The notes beneath the pieces are model-generated. The model was not told where the DNA came from. It made no database searches and saw only the letters and a list, made by a program, of their open reading frames with translations. 53,312 nucleotides of DNA from positions 21,838-75,149 of the forward strand of contig NW_019091383.1 of the NCBI RefSeq assembly GCF_001949145.1. Reading direction: 5' to 3'. The position numbers were made by a program, and so were the translations under genes. This document shows, piece after piece, positions 25,096 through 36,500 of the stretch (its first letter is position 1; each line of letters opens with the position of its first letter). This DNA comes from Acanthaster planci (taxonomy: Eukaryota > Echinodermata > Asteroidea > Valvatida > Acanthasteridae).

Positions 25096-28000
25096 AGTTA
25101 GGAGGGGATATAACATCCGACCCAACACGATTTGTTTCCTTCGGTCCAGTGTTGACGCGAGCGAAGGACAAGTCCTCGCGATGTTGACACCTTTCCCACC
25201 TGTCTAAAGGTCAGAAATCATTCTTCTATTGCATTATTTACAAGAAGACAACGCAGGAAATCCAGCTAGACGTTGGTAATCGTAACCTGGTGCAAATTGA
25301 TGGACCTGTTCTCTTTAAGCTTGAGGCAATGTTTGGAGTTGTCATGCTGCTTGATTATTTGTGAAAATAGATATTAGTATTTTGTTGAAAAGCAATTTTC
25401 ATTTGAATCTGTGTCGCATGTTTCACTTGATCCACATTATTTCTTCAGCAAACAGAAAACTAGAGAGATTTCCCATTCAAATATTTCAGTGGAAGCTTAG
25501 TGCAAATTAAGTGTTTCAGAAATCACCTTCCCCTTTTATTTTACTCTACTTTTGGCATTTAAAATTTTGGCGATGGCGGAATCTCTGAGCGCTCGAACAT
25601 GACACTTTTTGTATTCCAGACTGTTGAACTATTGAAATCGGTCGCCTGTTATTTTATCTCACAATAAGTGTCATGCATGTTGAATGGATCGATATTTGCC
25701 GATAATTATTAACTTATTTTATTATTATTAAGTTGGCGCGTTTCACTTGCTCTAGTCAGTGTCTCGCGTTCAGGTCCCAGTGGAAACATCGCGCATAAAC
25801 AATGATCTGCGGGATAAGAACTGTTTTTGTGGACCATCACTGCCGAAAAAATGGGAAAGGAAATTAGAAGTAGATAAATTATGGAGTAAAATAAACAAAA
25901 ACCCTACCACCGATGAAAAAATCAGTGTGCTGCGTTTAGTTGGAAGCACTAAGTTCAAAGAGTTACTGCAGAAAGTACACTATTTCTCAGCACGCAAACA
26001 AATCGCACCACCACCGACTACATGACAAAACGGCACTGACTGATGCGAGCTGCTCTGAAAACAGTTCTGCACTGATTTCCAACTACCGTGTGGATTTACT
26101 CAACAATTTCCCCTCTTCTCAGCTTCATGAAATTTGACCCAGCAATGGCTCATCTTGGCATAAGCGAAAAGAAGCTAAACAGAAAAATGAAAATTCACGC
26201 ATAGAGTCGAATGAATGCAAAGTGGTCGAACAGCAACGACCGTATTAAAATACGTAGACGATCGATCACCTCCCAGTTCACGTCCCGTATCTGGTGTCCT
26301 CTAACGCTAAATGCAAACACACATTTATATGGCATGTTTCTCATTTACATAAAATATTTCGGTGTGACGCTGCAGTCCGTTCGGATCAAACAGTGCAGTG
26401 CCACAGTTTCACAGTCTAATGATTAACTTCAAAGTTCCATAAACAGCCTGCTGGCGAGCTGTTTAAAAACCAGATCGCCCCTTTTTTCCAGCCGAGTTTT
26501 TCAGTTGACCAAGGCAGTCTGTCGGCCATGTTGGAATGATGAGACAGCGGTGAATGTTTGGCATTAAAAAGGAAGTGAGATATTAATGGAAAGTGGGGCA
26601 ATATCGTCATAAAGTCTTCTATTAAATGTCAAAGAAGGGGGTTTCATGTATGCATACTATCCTGGTGCGTGGCTCACTCGTTCTAGGCATCGCAGAAACT
26701 GAAGAAGCAGCAAATAAGATAATATTTGTCACGAGTTGTGCAGTGTTCTTAAGGTGACATCACGATGCAGGAAGCTGCCTCTTTACAGTTCCAAATAATT
26801 TGAAGTATTAAATTTTTTATGAAGGTTGTAAAGATTTTGATTTGATACATAATAAAAATACAAGGTCTTAGCATTTTAGACAAACTATATTCCAGCTCAC
26901 TTGAAATTTTAGCTTCTTGAATTTATAAGATACTCCGCCAATTTAATATTAAACAACTTGAAGGTTGTTGACAATTCGATGATTCTCTCTAAATGGGGTG
27001 GTTCTCAGAAAAGTTGACTGATTTACGAGTTAATTTTAAGGCACTTATTAGTAGCTCGAACTTTCATAACAAATGAAAAATGGATTTCTTTCGACGTGCA
27101 GTTCATGTTTATTTCTTGAGAACGACGTCGTTATTCGAAACTTATTATTCTAAATCTTTCATAACTTCCAAACAATTAACTGTATTTTTCCCTAATCACG
27201 TTTAAAGAAATATTACATCCCACATGTCCAGCCACAAAAAGAACTAAATTCCGCTTTAATCGTAAAAAAGCAGAGCGTTTCCTTCCAAACTTGTCACTGG
27301 AAAACATTTTACTGATTTTCTTCTTTTTAAATCTGCCATGTTCAATTGGTTTTCTTTCTCCCTCGAGGCCGAGACTGGGATCAACATCTACTGTTATTAC
27401 GAACACGTAATGCCAGTGATTCGGTGATATCCCATCCATTCTGGCGGGAAATTTTCACTGCATCGCGGAGTGGAATTGATGATAATATTCATTTTGACTT
27501 TGGCCTACTTGAAGGAAAAGTTTCAACGGAATAAGAACCACAAGGCGAAGAAAAAACCGAATGTTTATGATGTTGATAAACACTAACTTTCTTTGTTTCA
27601 GCAGCAAAGCGAACAAGTTGACCAGAAGACATCTAATACCAACAAGTATTTTCTTCGCACAGTTTTGCATATAAAAGCCATCATTAGTTTATGTGAATAT
27701 GCAACCTTGCAGTGAGAAACTACTTAAAATCGGACTTTTTCGCCACGGGCAATGACTCTGCTTTAACTCGCGGTTGTTACTCATGTGAAGTATGCGAATA
27801 AAGAAAAGTGAAGCATATTTTTGTTGACATAATGTTCCTCTCAAAATCCCATGTGCCGACCCCTCAAAGCCGTTGACTACATTTTTGTCATATCACTCAA
27901 AGTTCACTAGTGCTTCAAGGCACGTGTTGAGCAAATTTCAGGGTATTTATCTCGGAATAATGTGAGTAAAATGTAAAAAAAACACCTCAACAGGAAAAGG

Positions 28001-28133
28001 TTCATTTTGGCGACTATGTTCCATTTGCGTTAAGATCGTTTTCCTTTTCATTCCAAGCAAAGCACGTGCGCAGACAGCAAGGTAGATAAAACAGTTCGGA
28101 TAAACTTTTGATTCCCAGATACTTATTTCTGTC

Positions 28134-28139
28134 TTTATT
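28134..28139 (-). promoter_or_regulatory. candidate polyadenylation signal of the intronless gene
   Basis: TTTATT on the plus strand is AATAAA on the minus strand, about 450 bases past the stop codon at 28592. A plausible 3' UTR length. Confidence 0.4.
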
Positions 28140-28591
28140 ACTTTTTAAACTTTTAATATTTTTCTTTTGTCTTTTAAAGTATATGTTTATATGAAGAATG
28201 ATTACACATTATATAGTAGCGGATATTTTGGGGGAAAATACCATTTTTAGCTTCCATGTCAATGCGGATGATTAGTTATTTGGGGACCCCAAAAAAGGCA
28301 TGGCGAATCTTTTACGACTCACGCCGACATATCTTAGTTTGGAATTAGGGACGATAGTGCAAATTGCAGAAAAGTTATTTTAAATACGCCTTTGCAGTAT
28401 AGGTTAGCTTTAGTTTTACAGCTCCTTTTGAGTGTTAAGAAGACTTAGTATGCTATACGATTTCAATATTGATATTTCACACTGAGTCTAGTTCAGCACT
28501 GGCAGAAGTAAATTAGTTTTTGAATCATAACGCGTTACTTTGCGCTTTGAAAATACACATTTTGATATCTATAATAAATATGCAGACATTT

Positions 28592-30052
28592 CTACCAATC
28601 GGGATTGTGAGCTTTGCCATAAAATGGTGGTGATTTGATGTCTTCCTCCGAGACACTAGCATACAGTCTGCCTGTGTCAAGGGCGATTAGTTCCTTGGGT
28701 GCGGGTCCAGCACCACCGACACTAAGTCGGTTCAGTTCAACTGTCTCTTCGGTGAAAACTCCCCCTTGTTCATCCGCCAGCGACACGGTGGCGTTGATGA
28801 GAATCCGCGGTGACATGGTGCGGGGGTTGTGGGCCTTCAGCGGTGGCAGGGAATCCCCAGGTTCCTTCAGGTGGCCGGGTAAGGGAGGCACAGGATGGGG
28901 ACCGGAATCCTCTGGGGGATGGGGTAAAGTAGGAGTGCTACTGGTTATCCTGATGGCTACTATCTCCTGATTTAGAGCATCGACCGATGAGGAGCGGACT
29001 CTACCTTGCTCGTCCGGGTTATCATCCTGTGGCGACACGGGACGGGCGTCGTCCTTATGGACCAGGCAGGAGGCAAGCTTCTGGAATCTCGGATCCTCGG
29101 CGCTCCTTGCAGTTCCCGTCGAGGCGAGGTTACTGTCGGATTTGAAAGGTCTCAGACCGCTCTTAGCGTGAGCCGAGGGAGTCAGGTAACTCACCGATCC
29201 CTGGACCTTAGCGAGTTCGGCTGGGGTTCGAGCTCGTCTGGCAGGAGTAAGTCCCCTCTCCCAAGCCCGATGTTTGGACGAGCTCGGCGCAGTTGGTGAG
29301 GTAGGGGACGTGGGTGTAGCGGGGGAACTGTCACTCAGATCAGGATTGGATCGTGGCTTCTTGCCTTCCTTGTAAGGATAGACGGTTATGGCTGGTGTAC
29401 CATAGCTGGATGTCGAATTCCCGGCAGCTCCAGGGAGGTTTGACGTGGACCGAGATCGGAGGTGAAGAATCGCTGGGCTGAGTCCAGGACCAGCTGACCT
29501 GACTCGTAGACTGGGCCCGTCATCAGGAATAGCAAGAGCGTCGCTGGCTGGTCTACGGGTTCGAGAAGGGCTAGCACTAGAGTAAGCCTTGCGATTGTTG
29601 ACAGGTGAGTTGGGTGTGCTGCGCACCCGTCGGATGTTCTGAGGATTGGCTTCGTGTGGAGGGATGGGCGGCAGCAGTCGGTTGCCCCCGCTGCTTGAAT
29701 CGGCTTTCCTCCCCACTGACGTATCGTCGAAGACCCGGTGTTTGCGGATGTCCCGGCACATCTGCCGCATGGCTTTCTCCTCTCTTTCCCGCATCTTCAT
29801 GTGGGCTTTGGATTCCCGGTCCAGCCGGTCCAGTTTCAGGGCCAGTTTGCGGTCGCCCACGCCCGCCTTCTCGAGCACCAGGTCCTCTTTGCTGGCCTGG
29901 GGTTTGCTACCGGGGTAGCACGAGGTCTTCATGACGCCGCCGTGCCCCCCACCACCACCACCAGCGAGGTGCGCGGGCTGGAACGACGGGGCGCCCGGCG
30001 AACCCTCCAGTAATTGTCGGTGGCTCTGAGGGCTGTTGGTCTTAAGTGGCAT
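28592..30052 (-). CDS. intronless 486-residue Ser/Pro/Arg-rich protein, function unknown
   Basis: A single open frame from ATG 30052 (MPLKTNSPQS) to TAG 28592. The frame continues upstream only to a TGA a few codons before a GTG, so this ATG is the natural start. I do not recognise the family. Visible parts: a Gly/His run at 31-39; a highly charged helix at about 60-105 (LALKLDRLDRESKAHMKMRE, then EEKAMRQMCRDIRKH), probably a short coiled coil; a PPIPP motif near 128-132; then a long, probably disordered Ser/Pro/Arg tail. Basic-Ser motifs recur: RSRSTSNLP (199-207), RSNPDLSD (234-241), KSDSNLAS (304-311), RSSSVDAL (353-360). They resemble basophilic-kinase or 14-3-3 sites. There is no signal peptide or membrane segment. 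GC content is far above the flanks over exactly this interval, which argues for real coding. A cytoskeletal or scaffold role is only a guess. Confidence 0.8.
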   Translation of the reverse strand: MPLKTNSPQSHRQLLEGSPGAPSFQPAHLAGGGGGGHGGVMKTSCYPGSKPQASKEDLVLEKAGVGDRKLALKLDRLDRESKAHMKMREREEKAMRQMCRDIRKHRVFDDTSVGRKADSSSGGNRLLPPIPPHEANPQNIRRVRSTPNSPVNNRKAYSSASPSRTRRPASDALAIPDDGPSLRVRSAGPGLSPAILHLRSRSTSNLPGAAGNSTSSYGTPAITVYPYKEGKKPRSNPDLSDSSPATPTSPTSPTAPSSSKHRAWERGLTPARRARTPAELAKVQGSVSYLTPSAHAKSGLRPFKSDSNLASTGTARSAEDPRFQKLASCLVHKDDARPVSPQDDNPDEQGRVRSSSVDALNQEIVAIRITSSTPTLPHPPEDSGPHPVPPLPGHLKEPGDSLPPLKAHNPRTMSPRILINATVSLADEQGGVFTEETVELNRLSVGGAGPAPKELIALDTGRLYASVSEEDIKSPPFYGKAHNPDW

Positions 30053-33000
30053 AATGACAGCAGCGTGGGTTCGTATCGCACGCACTCACTCCATTGTGGA
30101 GCGTGACTGCGATTACATTATCGAATCAGTTCAACGCATAGACGTCTAATCAGATGTCGATCGCGCTGCACTGAAGTGGTTGTAATAATTCCAAGCACTT
30201 ATCCTCGACATGACACTGCACAAAAACAAAACACCGCACACATCCCACCAGGAGACGAGCTCGTCGAGACGCATACCCCCACAGTCCGGTAGGCCTAATT
30301 ATATTCCTTCTGTCCCGGTCCTGCAGAATCCGTGGATGAAATCACGAGGGGCTCCTGTCCTCGTATTATCTTCTCCTTGGATCCATCTGTCGCTGCGTCA
30401 TCATTCTCTTCGGAAAAAGCCTCCAATCTCTCCCCAGGCGGCCACTCTGGAGAACCGACTGCTTCCATACATTACGGCTGTTCTCACCGCACCACACGGC
30501 ACCATTATTGCATTAGCATACAGTTATAGCCGAGTAAGCGCCGTACAACGCGCCAGCGATCGTATCACCAATGTTTGGCACAGACACGAACAGCCTTCAG
30601 TGTTGCGATTTGAATAATAATTCGTGATATTCACACTTTTGGCATGAAGTCGTTTCCACAATTCTCCAGAAATGCCATTCAGAACAAATGAACCCTGCAC
30701 TGAGACATGCTGTTGCATAGGAACCGTCGAACAATCCGGTAAATAAACGGCTACATTATAATTGTCAAGATACGTATCGCTACTGAATTTCGCTGCGAAA
30801 GAGTAACTTCTGAGCTCCAAGCACACGAACTACGCATAGTCTTACCACCTATTAAATTCTATCGCGAGTGTCTTTCCCAATTCCATGAGCTTGAGTCATT
30901 AGATTATTATCCTTGCAGACTCCTGCCTTTACATATTGTAAATCTTGGGTAAATCATCGAAATAACACAGGAGCACCGTCTACGGATCAGCGCACGACCG
31001 AAACTGATGTTTATCCATTATTAAGCGAGCACGAGTAATACAGCCTTCCCCTCCTCAATTGTCAAAATAATCCTTGCCTCGTTATTCCCTTTAAAAAGGG
31101 TCGGTGAGAAAAATCGAACGAAAAGTTAACATCTCATACCCCTGGCAACCAGCGACGTCTCCAGAGAGGGCGCTATAATACAAGTACGGTCAAATCAGGC
31201 CGAACTCGCTGCAGAAGTCACTTAAGTGCTTGCTAGTTAAAACCACTGATTTTCACCTATGAGCGCTCTGAAACCTAAACAGTGTCTCCTGCAAGTGCCG
31301 AATTAACGATTCATTTTGGCCTGCGCTGTTTTTCAAAACGGGCGTTTTTTGTTTTTGTTTTGCATTGTTTGGTTTTAGGTGAAATTTATCGTTGACTTCA
31401 TCATTGATGGATGCTTTTCAGAAAACTAAATTTGGTACACGTTGCGCTTATCTTGTTTTCTTATCAGAGAAGGGGTATATTCGTGAATCACACCAGCTAC
31501 ATACATCAATTGCTAGTGAATGCAAAATCGATGTAGGCCTCAAAGTTGTATACTCTTCACTATTGCAAGTACAGCCAAGGGACCAACAAAAAAGGACCAT
31601 GCATGCCAAAAGTAGGCCTGTATGGCCTATTAATGCCGCCACCCAAACGTTACTTTTAGTCGACAATGTGCAGAGCAAGGTACAACGGTGCTAAGACAGG
31701 ACTGAATGTGAAATTTTAAGTTAACATTCCTTGTTGCTGCTTTTGTTGTCAATGTCCCCAATGTTTTTGGCTGCCGTCGAAGATTATTATTAGAGATTTT
31801 TTCGCAAATAATTGGACAATCTGTCTTTCAGAAAAGTCAAACGAACAAGCCGAAAACTAAAAATGGGAAAAATTAATGCCAGTTACCGTGGCAACGTTCC
31901 TCCCCCTCTTGCTTATCGGCTGATTATGAACGTAATTCTGTCGCACAAATGTAAATAAAAAGGCAACCTTTACCGCTAAGGTTACTCATTCACCTGAATA
32001 TTTCCAGACCTTTCACTGTTGAGTGGAGGTTATCTAACAGAAAGGCTCTCATTGTGTTGTTGACCTTGTTGACACGGCTGAGCCGAGAACCGTAGCCGCA
32101 TAAAACCCTGAGTACCAGGAAAATCTAATACAGGAAAGGTTAACACAGGTTTCATTCAAGTGTGGTTAGCCACGTGGTTGCATCTACGCTCGTTGAAGTT
32201 GCTGATTCCCTGATTCGAACCATTTTAACTGCCAGACAGACTGGGTGGGTTGATCAGTGTTTGAACCTCGTGTCTCTTCAAGCTTCTCGCACGTGGCTGA
32301 GGTAAGTGTTCTCGTGTTCCGTGCCCTCCCGGCAATTTGAGACCCGTGTGTGCGTAAAAATAGGCCTTGGTTCGTCCATGGAGTCGGGCATGGTTGTGAC
32401 AGCCTGACAGGGAATTCATTGTTACCATACATGTACATGTAATATGTGTCTAGTCGGTCAAATCTTCTGACATAAGTCTTCTTTGTCCTGTCTGAAGAAC
32501 AAAAAAAAGAAACGTCTTTTGTGTGTCGCTGTTGCTTGGTATGTGTTGCAGTTGACATTGATGGGCAATCTCTGTTCCTTGCTCTCTGTGGTTCAGTTCA
32601 GCTCGACTTCCGTGGCTTCTCATGCAAGAATCCAATCTGTAAGGTTGTCATGCATGTAAATGTATATGCCCGTGCAATATTTCTTCCTCTGTTCATGTAA
32701 ATAAAAATTTCTGCAATTAGTGTTTCTCTCCAAGTTGTTTATAAATATTTAGATAAGATTAACAAATGTGAACTGAAGGGGCATAATGTTGAATCACCGT
32801 CTAATTTTAGAATTAGAGCGTTCAGTGTACAAGTTGTTCGGTGCGGTCTTCTTGTAGAAAGAATCTTCTCAGTGTTCAATCATGAGTGAATATTGTAAAA
32901 TCTACATCAAGAGGTGTGACTTAATGTGCTACATCCTCGATCGGTCACTTGGAAATTGGAATTCTTATCTCATAAGAGTTTTCCATTTGTCCCATCTTGG

Positions 33001-33498
33001 TTATTGAATGATGACGTAAGACAGGCCCATCTTCACTCTTTTCTCACAACTCTGTGTGCTGAATATGACATCAAAAACTGTTATACAGCCCAACTTGTTC
33101 AATCTCCTATCTCCATCATAATCTTCCACTATATATATTTGTTGTTCCCCTCCCAAGGACAAAATTTTCCAGAATCTGGTCGTTTCAAATGAAAACAGTT
33201 TAGGAAACTTCAGTACATGCACCAAAAAAAGTGCCATTCAATTAAGTCACCCACATAGACCTTGGATTGCAGTCCAAGCCTTGGTAACAGTGTCAATTTA
33301 CAGCAGGCCCTTGGAGATGTTGAGTGGCAGCAAATGTACACTGGTAATGACCTTTGACTCTGGTTTCTTGTAGTATGCAGTTCCCAGTTCGCCCTAACAC
33401 CTGTCTCTTTGTGTGAGCTTTGTGTGTGGGCAGTCATCAACATCCAGCCCGAGAGCTAAGTGTAAGCATAGAGCAAGGGCAAGAGGGTACATGACAAC
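30053..33498. other. 3.4-kb divergent intergenic region
   Basis: Lies between the start of the intronless minus-strand gene and the start of the plus-strand FAD oxidoreductase, so it should hold both promoters. A minimal upstream ORF (ATG GAG TGA) sits just above the minus-strand start. An RFX-type X-box is at 31882-31895. ORFs such as 30210-30617 and 32184-32558 lack motifs and look spurious. TACATGTACATGTA near 32428 is a simple palindromic run. Confidence 0.45.
31882..31895. promoter_or_regulatory. RFX X-box-like site
   Basis: GTTACCGTGGCAAC matches the palindromic X-box consensus (GTTRCC, two bases, GGYAAC) bound by RFX factors, which control many ciliary genes in animals. It is about 1.8 kb upstream of the minus-strand gene and 1.6 kb upstream of the plus-strand gene, so the target is unclear. 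A chance match is possible. Confidence 0.4.
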
Positions 33499-33532
33499 AT
33501 GGGATTCAAGACAGTAATCGGCATTGTTTTTG
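33499..33532 (+). CDS. FAD oxidoreductase exon 1 (residues 1-11)
   Basis: Encodes MGFKTVIGIVF and ends in phase 1 before GTGAGA. An ATG at 33491 is in another frame and stops after seven codons. The start is inferred because this exon completes a hydrophobic anchor with exon 2; no family motif lies in it. Confidence 0.65.
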
Positions 33533-36500
33533 GTGAGAACTTCCCTCATAAACTGATAAATATGTAGTTAAAAGCTTGAGAAATATCAAACTCTGGTTTT
33601 TTAAATGTTCAGCATGTCTGAGTGGGTATGTAATGCCTTTCAAGGCTGCTATTTCACCTGTTGATAACCTCATTAATCTCTTGTGTAAGCCACTGGCCTT
33701 GTAAAGTGGTATTGTATGTACATGTAGTTCATCTGTTTTTCCCAATCTTGTTGTTGGTTGCTTTCCTGGGTCCTTACAGAACTCATGAGATTCTTGATAA
33801 ATTATTCAATTACCTTCAGTGTGTCAAGAAGGAAAAAAAAATCAGTGAATGAGACGTTAATCATTTAGCCTCAGTGTTCTGCCTGACTCAGTGTTTCTTT
33901 CACTGTGGTTACTTTCATCTTCAAAATGTTGTCTTTTTTTTACATCAGAAAAGCAGGAACTTGTTCACTGAATGCAGTTAAAGATGACTAACTCATGATT
34001 CAGTGCGGCGTGACCAAAACTACCAGACAGCTGCATTCAACTCATGATGATTAACTTTGGAGCAAATTAAATTAGGATTTTCTGGAAAATAACCAATGGC
34101 TGTTTACAGAACACAGATTCTTATAAGTTATATTGTAATGGAGATACTACCAATCAGTGTATGTAGCTTATCAATTATTTCATATCATTTGGAATCAATA
34201 AAACATCTCCTGGAAGGCTTTTGTATCAGATGCACCTGTTCTCTTAGTGCTAGATGTCATGATAAGTGGCCTCAAGGAACGACATGTACTTGACTTTTAC
34301 CCTGTTTTGATAATTGCAGCTCAGAAAAAAACAGCAGTATTCTATGGCCTCACATTGAATGTATAGAAAAGGGCCCAAAAGCAACAACAATGAGAATAAG
34401 AAAAGATTTTGAAATCTCCCCCCCCAAAAAAATGTTGGCAATACACTGATGGCTTATTCCATTGATAATTTCTCTGACTTTGCCGTAAGGTGCATTATAA
34501 TTACTGGTACTAGCAGAAAGATAAACATAAGACAGGAAACAGTATTTACCCTTGATATAAATTAAATTCCCCTTGTTTCAAATACCTGCAAGTATCCATC
34601 ATGTCTTTGTTATATTCTGTAATGTTCTTCATCTATCTTTTGTTTCTCTATAGTCTTGTCAGTTTGATTATCAAACTTTGATAAGAGCTTTTCAATTCAA
34701 TTCAAATCAACATTTATTTATGTATTGACACCGTTGATGAAGGAGTTACATATGTGGTAATGACACGCTATACAAAGATAAGTTAGACAAAACAGTATTT
34801 TACATGGAAATTTAAGCTTTGAGATTCTGTTTGTTTGAAAGCTAATTTTTTTTTAAATTTTATGCCATTACTTTATGCATAAATTATGCTAGGAAAATGT
34901 TATCATGATTAAGCCTTAAAAGTGTAAGGCCTTTGTTGCAAATGTTGTTGAACTACAAAGATGCATATATTTATTTTGCACTACTCAACTAAGTGTCAGA
35001 GGTCATTCAGTCGTATATTTTCCCTTTTGCTTGCTTGTAGTTGCAGTCATTGTAACTGTGCTGGTAGGCATTCCAAAATCTCCTAGAACAATTCCACCTG
35101 CTAACCCTGATGATCCTGAACGTCTCAGAGAGGGTGTTGTCAAGAAAGTTCTCATTATTGGTAAGCACTTACAACAACAATCTCACAGTATTGCCTAGCT
35201 CAGAACTTTTGATAAGCACAGGAAATATTTGCTCAGCAAAAATAGTTTACCAGCCAACAAGTTGTGGTATATGAGTTGGTCTGTGACGAATCTTCTGCTG
35301 TCTTGCACTCATGGCATATTTTGTTGAGCAAGATTTTCTCCTGAGCAGCTTCATCAACTTGAGTCCTGGGTCTAATTTCATTGCTCTACTCATGGTTAGC
35401 AAAAAATTTCCACCTATAGCACTGTACTTAATAGACAGTTTGGTTTGCATAGGCCTATTTCACATAAGCAAGTAACTTTGGGTTGTTCACTTGTGTAAAT
35501 CCCACACCTAAGGATTTTGTGCTTTGCTTAGCGTGTAACTTTTGTGCTAGAGCTGTAAGCAGAATTTGATTGCAAGTGTAAAAATCCATACTTGAGACAG
35601 TGGTGAAATGGGGTCCTGTTGGGGCGGTTCGTCACCATTGGCCCCACCCATGCCACGCCCATGCCATTATTATTCCTAGTCGGTTACAGGGGTTCTTTCA
35701 GTGAGAGGCATTTAAGAGATTTAACAAAGACTAGTTTTACATTTGGAAGAAGTGTTTGATTCAAACTACGCCAAACCTGCCATACTCCAACAGCAGGTTT
35801 TGTGAGGTTTTGGCAGGTTTGGTACCGTACATGATGAACCTGTTAAATTTTGTGAGACTTGGGATGAAAGGCCCAGGGAGATGGTGTTGGATNNNNNNNN
35901 NNNNNNNNNNNNNNNNNNNNNNNNNNNNNNNNNNNNNNNNNNNGTGAGGTTCAGTATGCTTTCTAGTGCAGGAGCCTAGGGGGTTAAGGAAATCTTTGAT
36001 TTGATTCAAATTGACTGGCTGAAGAACTTGGTACAGTTGTAGCCTCCAATTTATCGAAAACGATTCATAAAGGGGAAGAACTATCCTATTTTTTGGTTTA
36101 AAGTCATTTTGTTGACTTAAAAATATTTGTGTAATAACAGTGACACAAAACTGCAATTACCCAGAATTTGTCCGTTTTACTGAGGAGACTAGCAATTTCG
36201 TTACCTGAATGCCAAATATATTGTGCACCTCAAAGTCGTTGAGATTTTTTTCAGATCATAATTTTCACAAAACGCTTCAACTGTCTGTTTTACTTTTTTA
36301 CTCTACAGACAAGTGCTACCGTTGCAGCTTAGTATTTAGAAGTGAAACCTTTCCAACAAACACAGACAGGTTTCTCTGATTGGCTACGAATTAGTATGGA
36401 GCATAGTGTACTTCAGTCACTCTGTCACTTTTAAAATCCAAATATCATGACAGTATTTTACTTTGTAAGATAACATTTTTTTTCTTCATTGTCGGATTGT

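Larger units (their letters stand above)
8328..28591. other. 20-kb region without a recognised gene
   Basis: No ORF here has family motifs, sensible splice context or composition like the neighbouring exons; all are under 140 codons and look random. The segment holds the RUS1 3' UTR at its left end and presumably the 3' UTR of the minus-strand gene at its right end. Repeats found are listed separately (10417-10656, 12587-12608, 24852-25095). Stretches near 14280-14480 and 14930-15130 are rich in TAATTA and AATTAG-type homeodomain words, which is compatible with regulatory DNA but proves nothing. No tRNA or rRNA was seen. Confidence 0.5.

Noticed and set aside
25759-26025. 88-codon ORF with a protein-like charged composition (KKWERKLEVDKLW, TDEKISVLRLVG)
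   Set aside because: Starts at GTG just after a stop, no known family and no partner exon found; an orphan exon is possible but not supportable.
29605-30013. Plus-strand ORFs across the intronless gene
   Set aside because: Antisense shadows of a GC-rich coding exon, rich in Pro, Gly, Ser and Arg as expected from complementing it.
30210-30617. 135-codon plus-strand ORF upstream of the intronless gene
   Set aside because: No motif, no splice support and ordinary non-coding composition; lies in the 5' region of a minus-strand gene.
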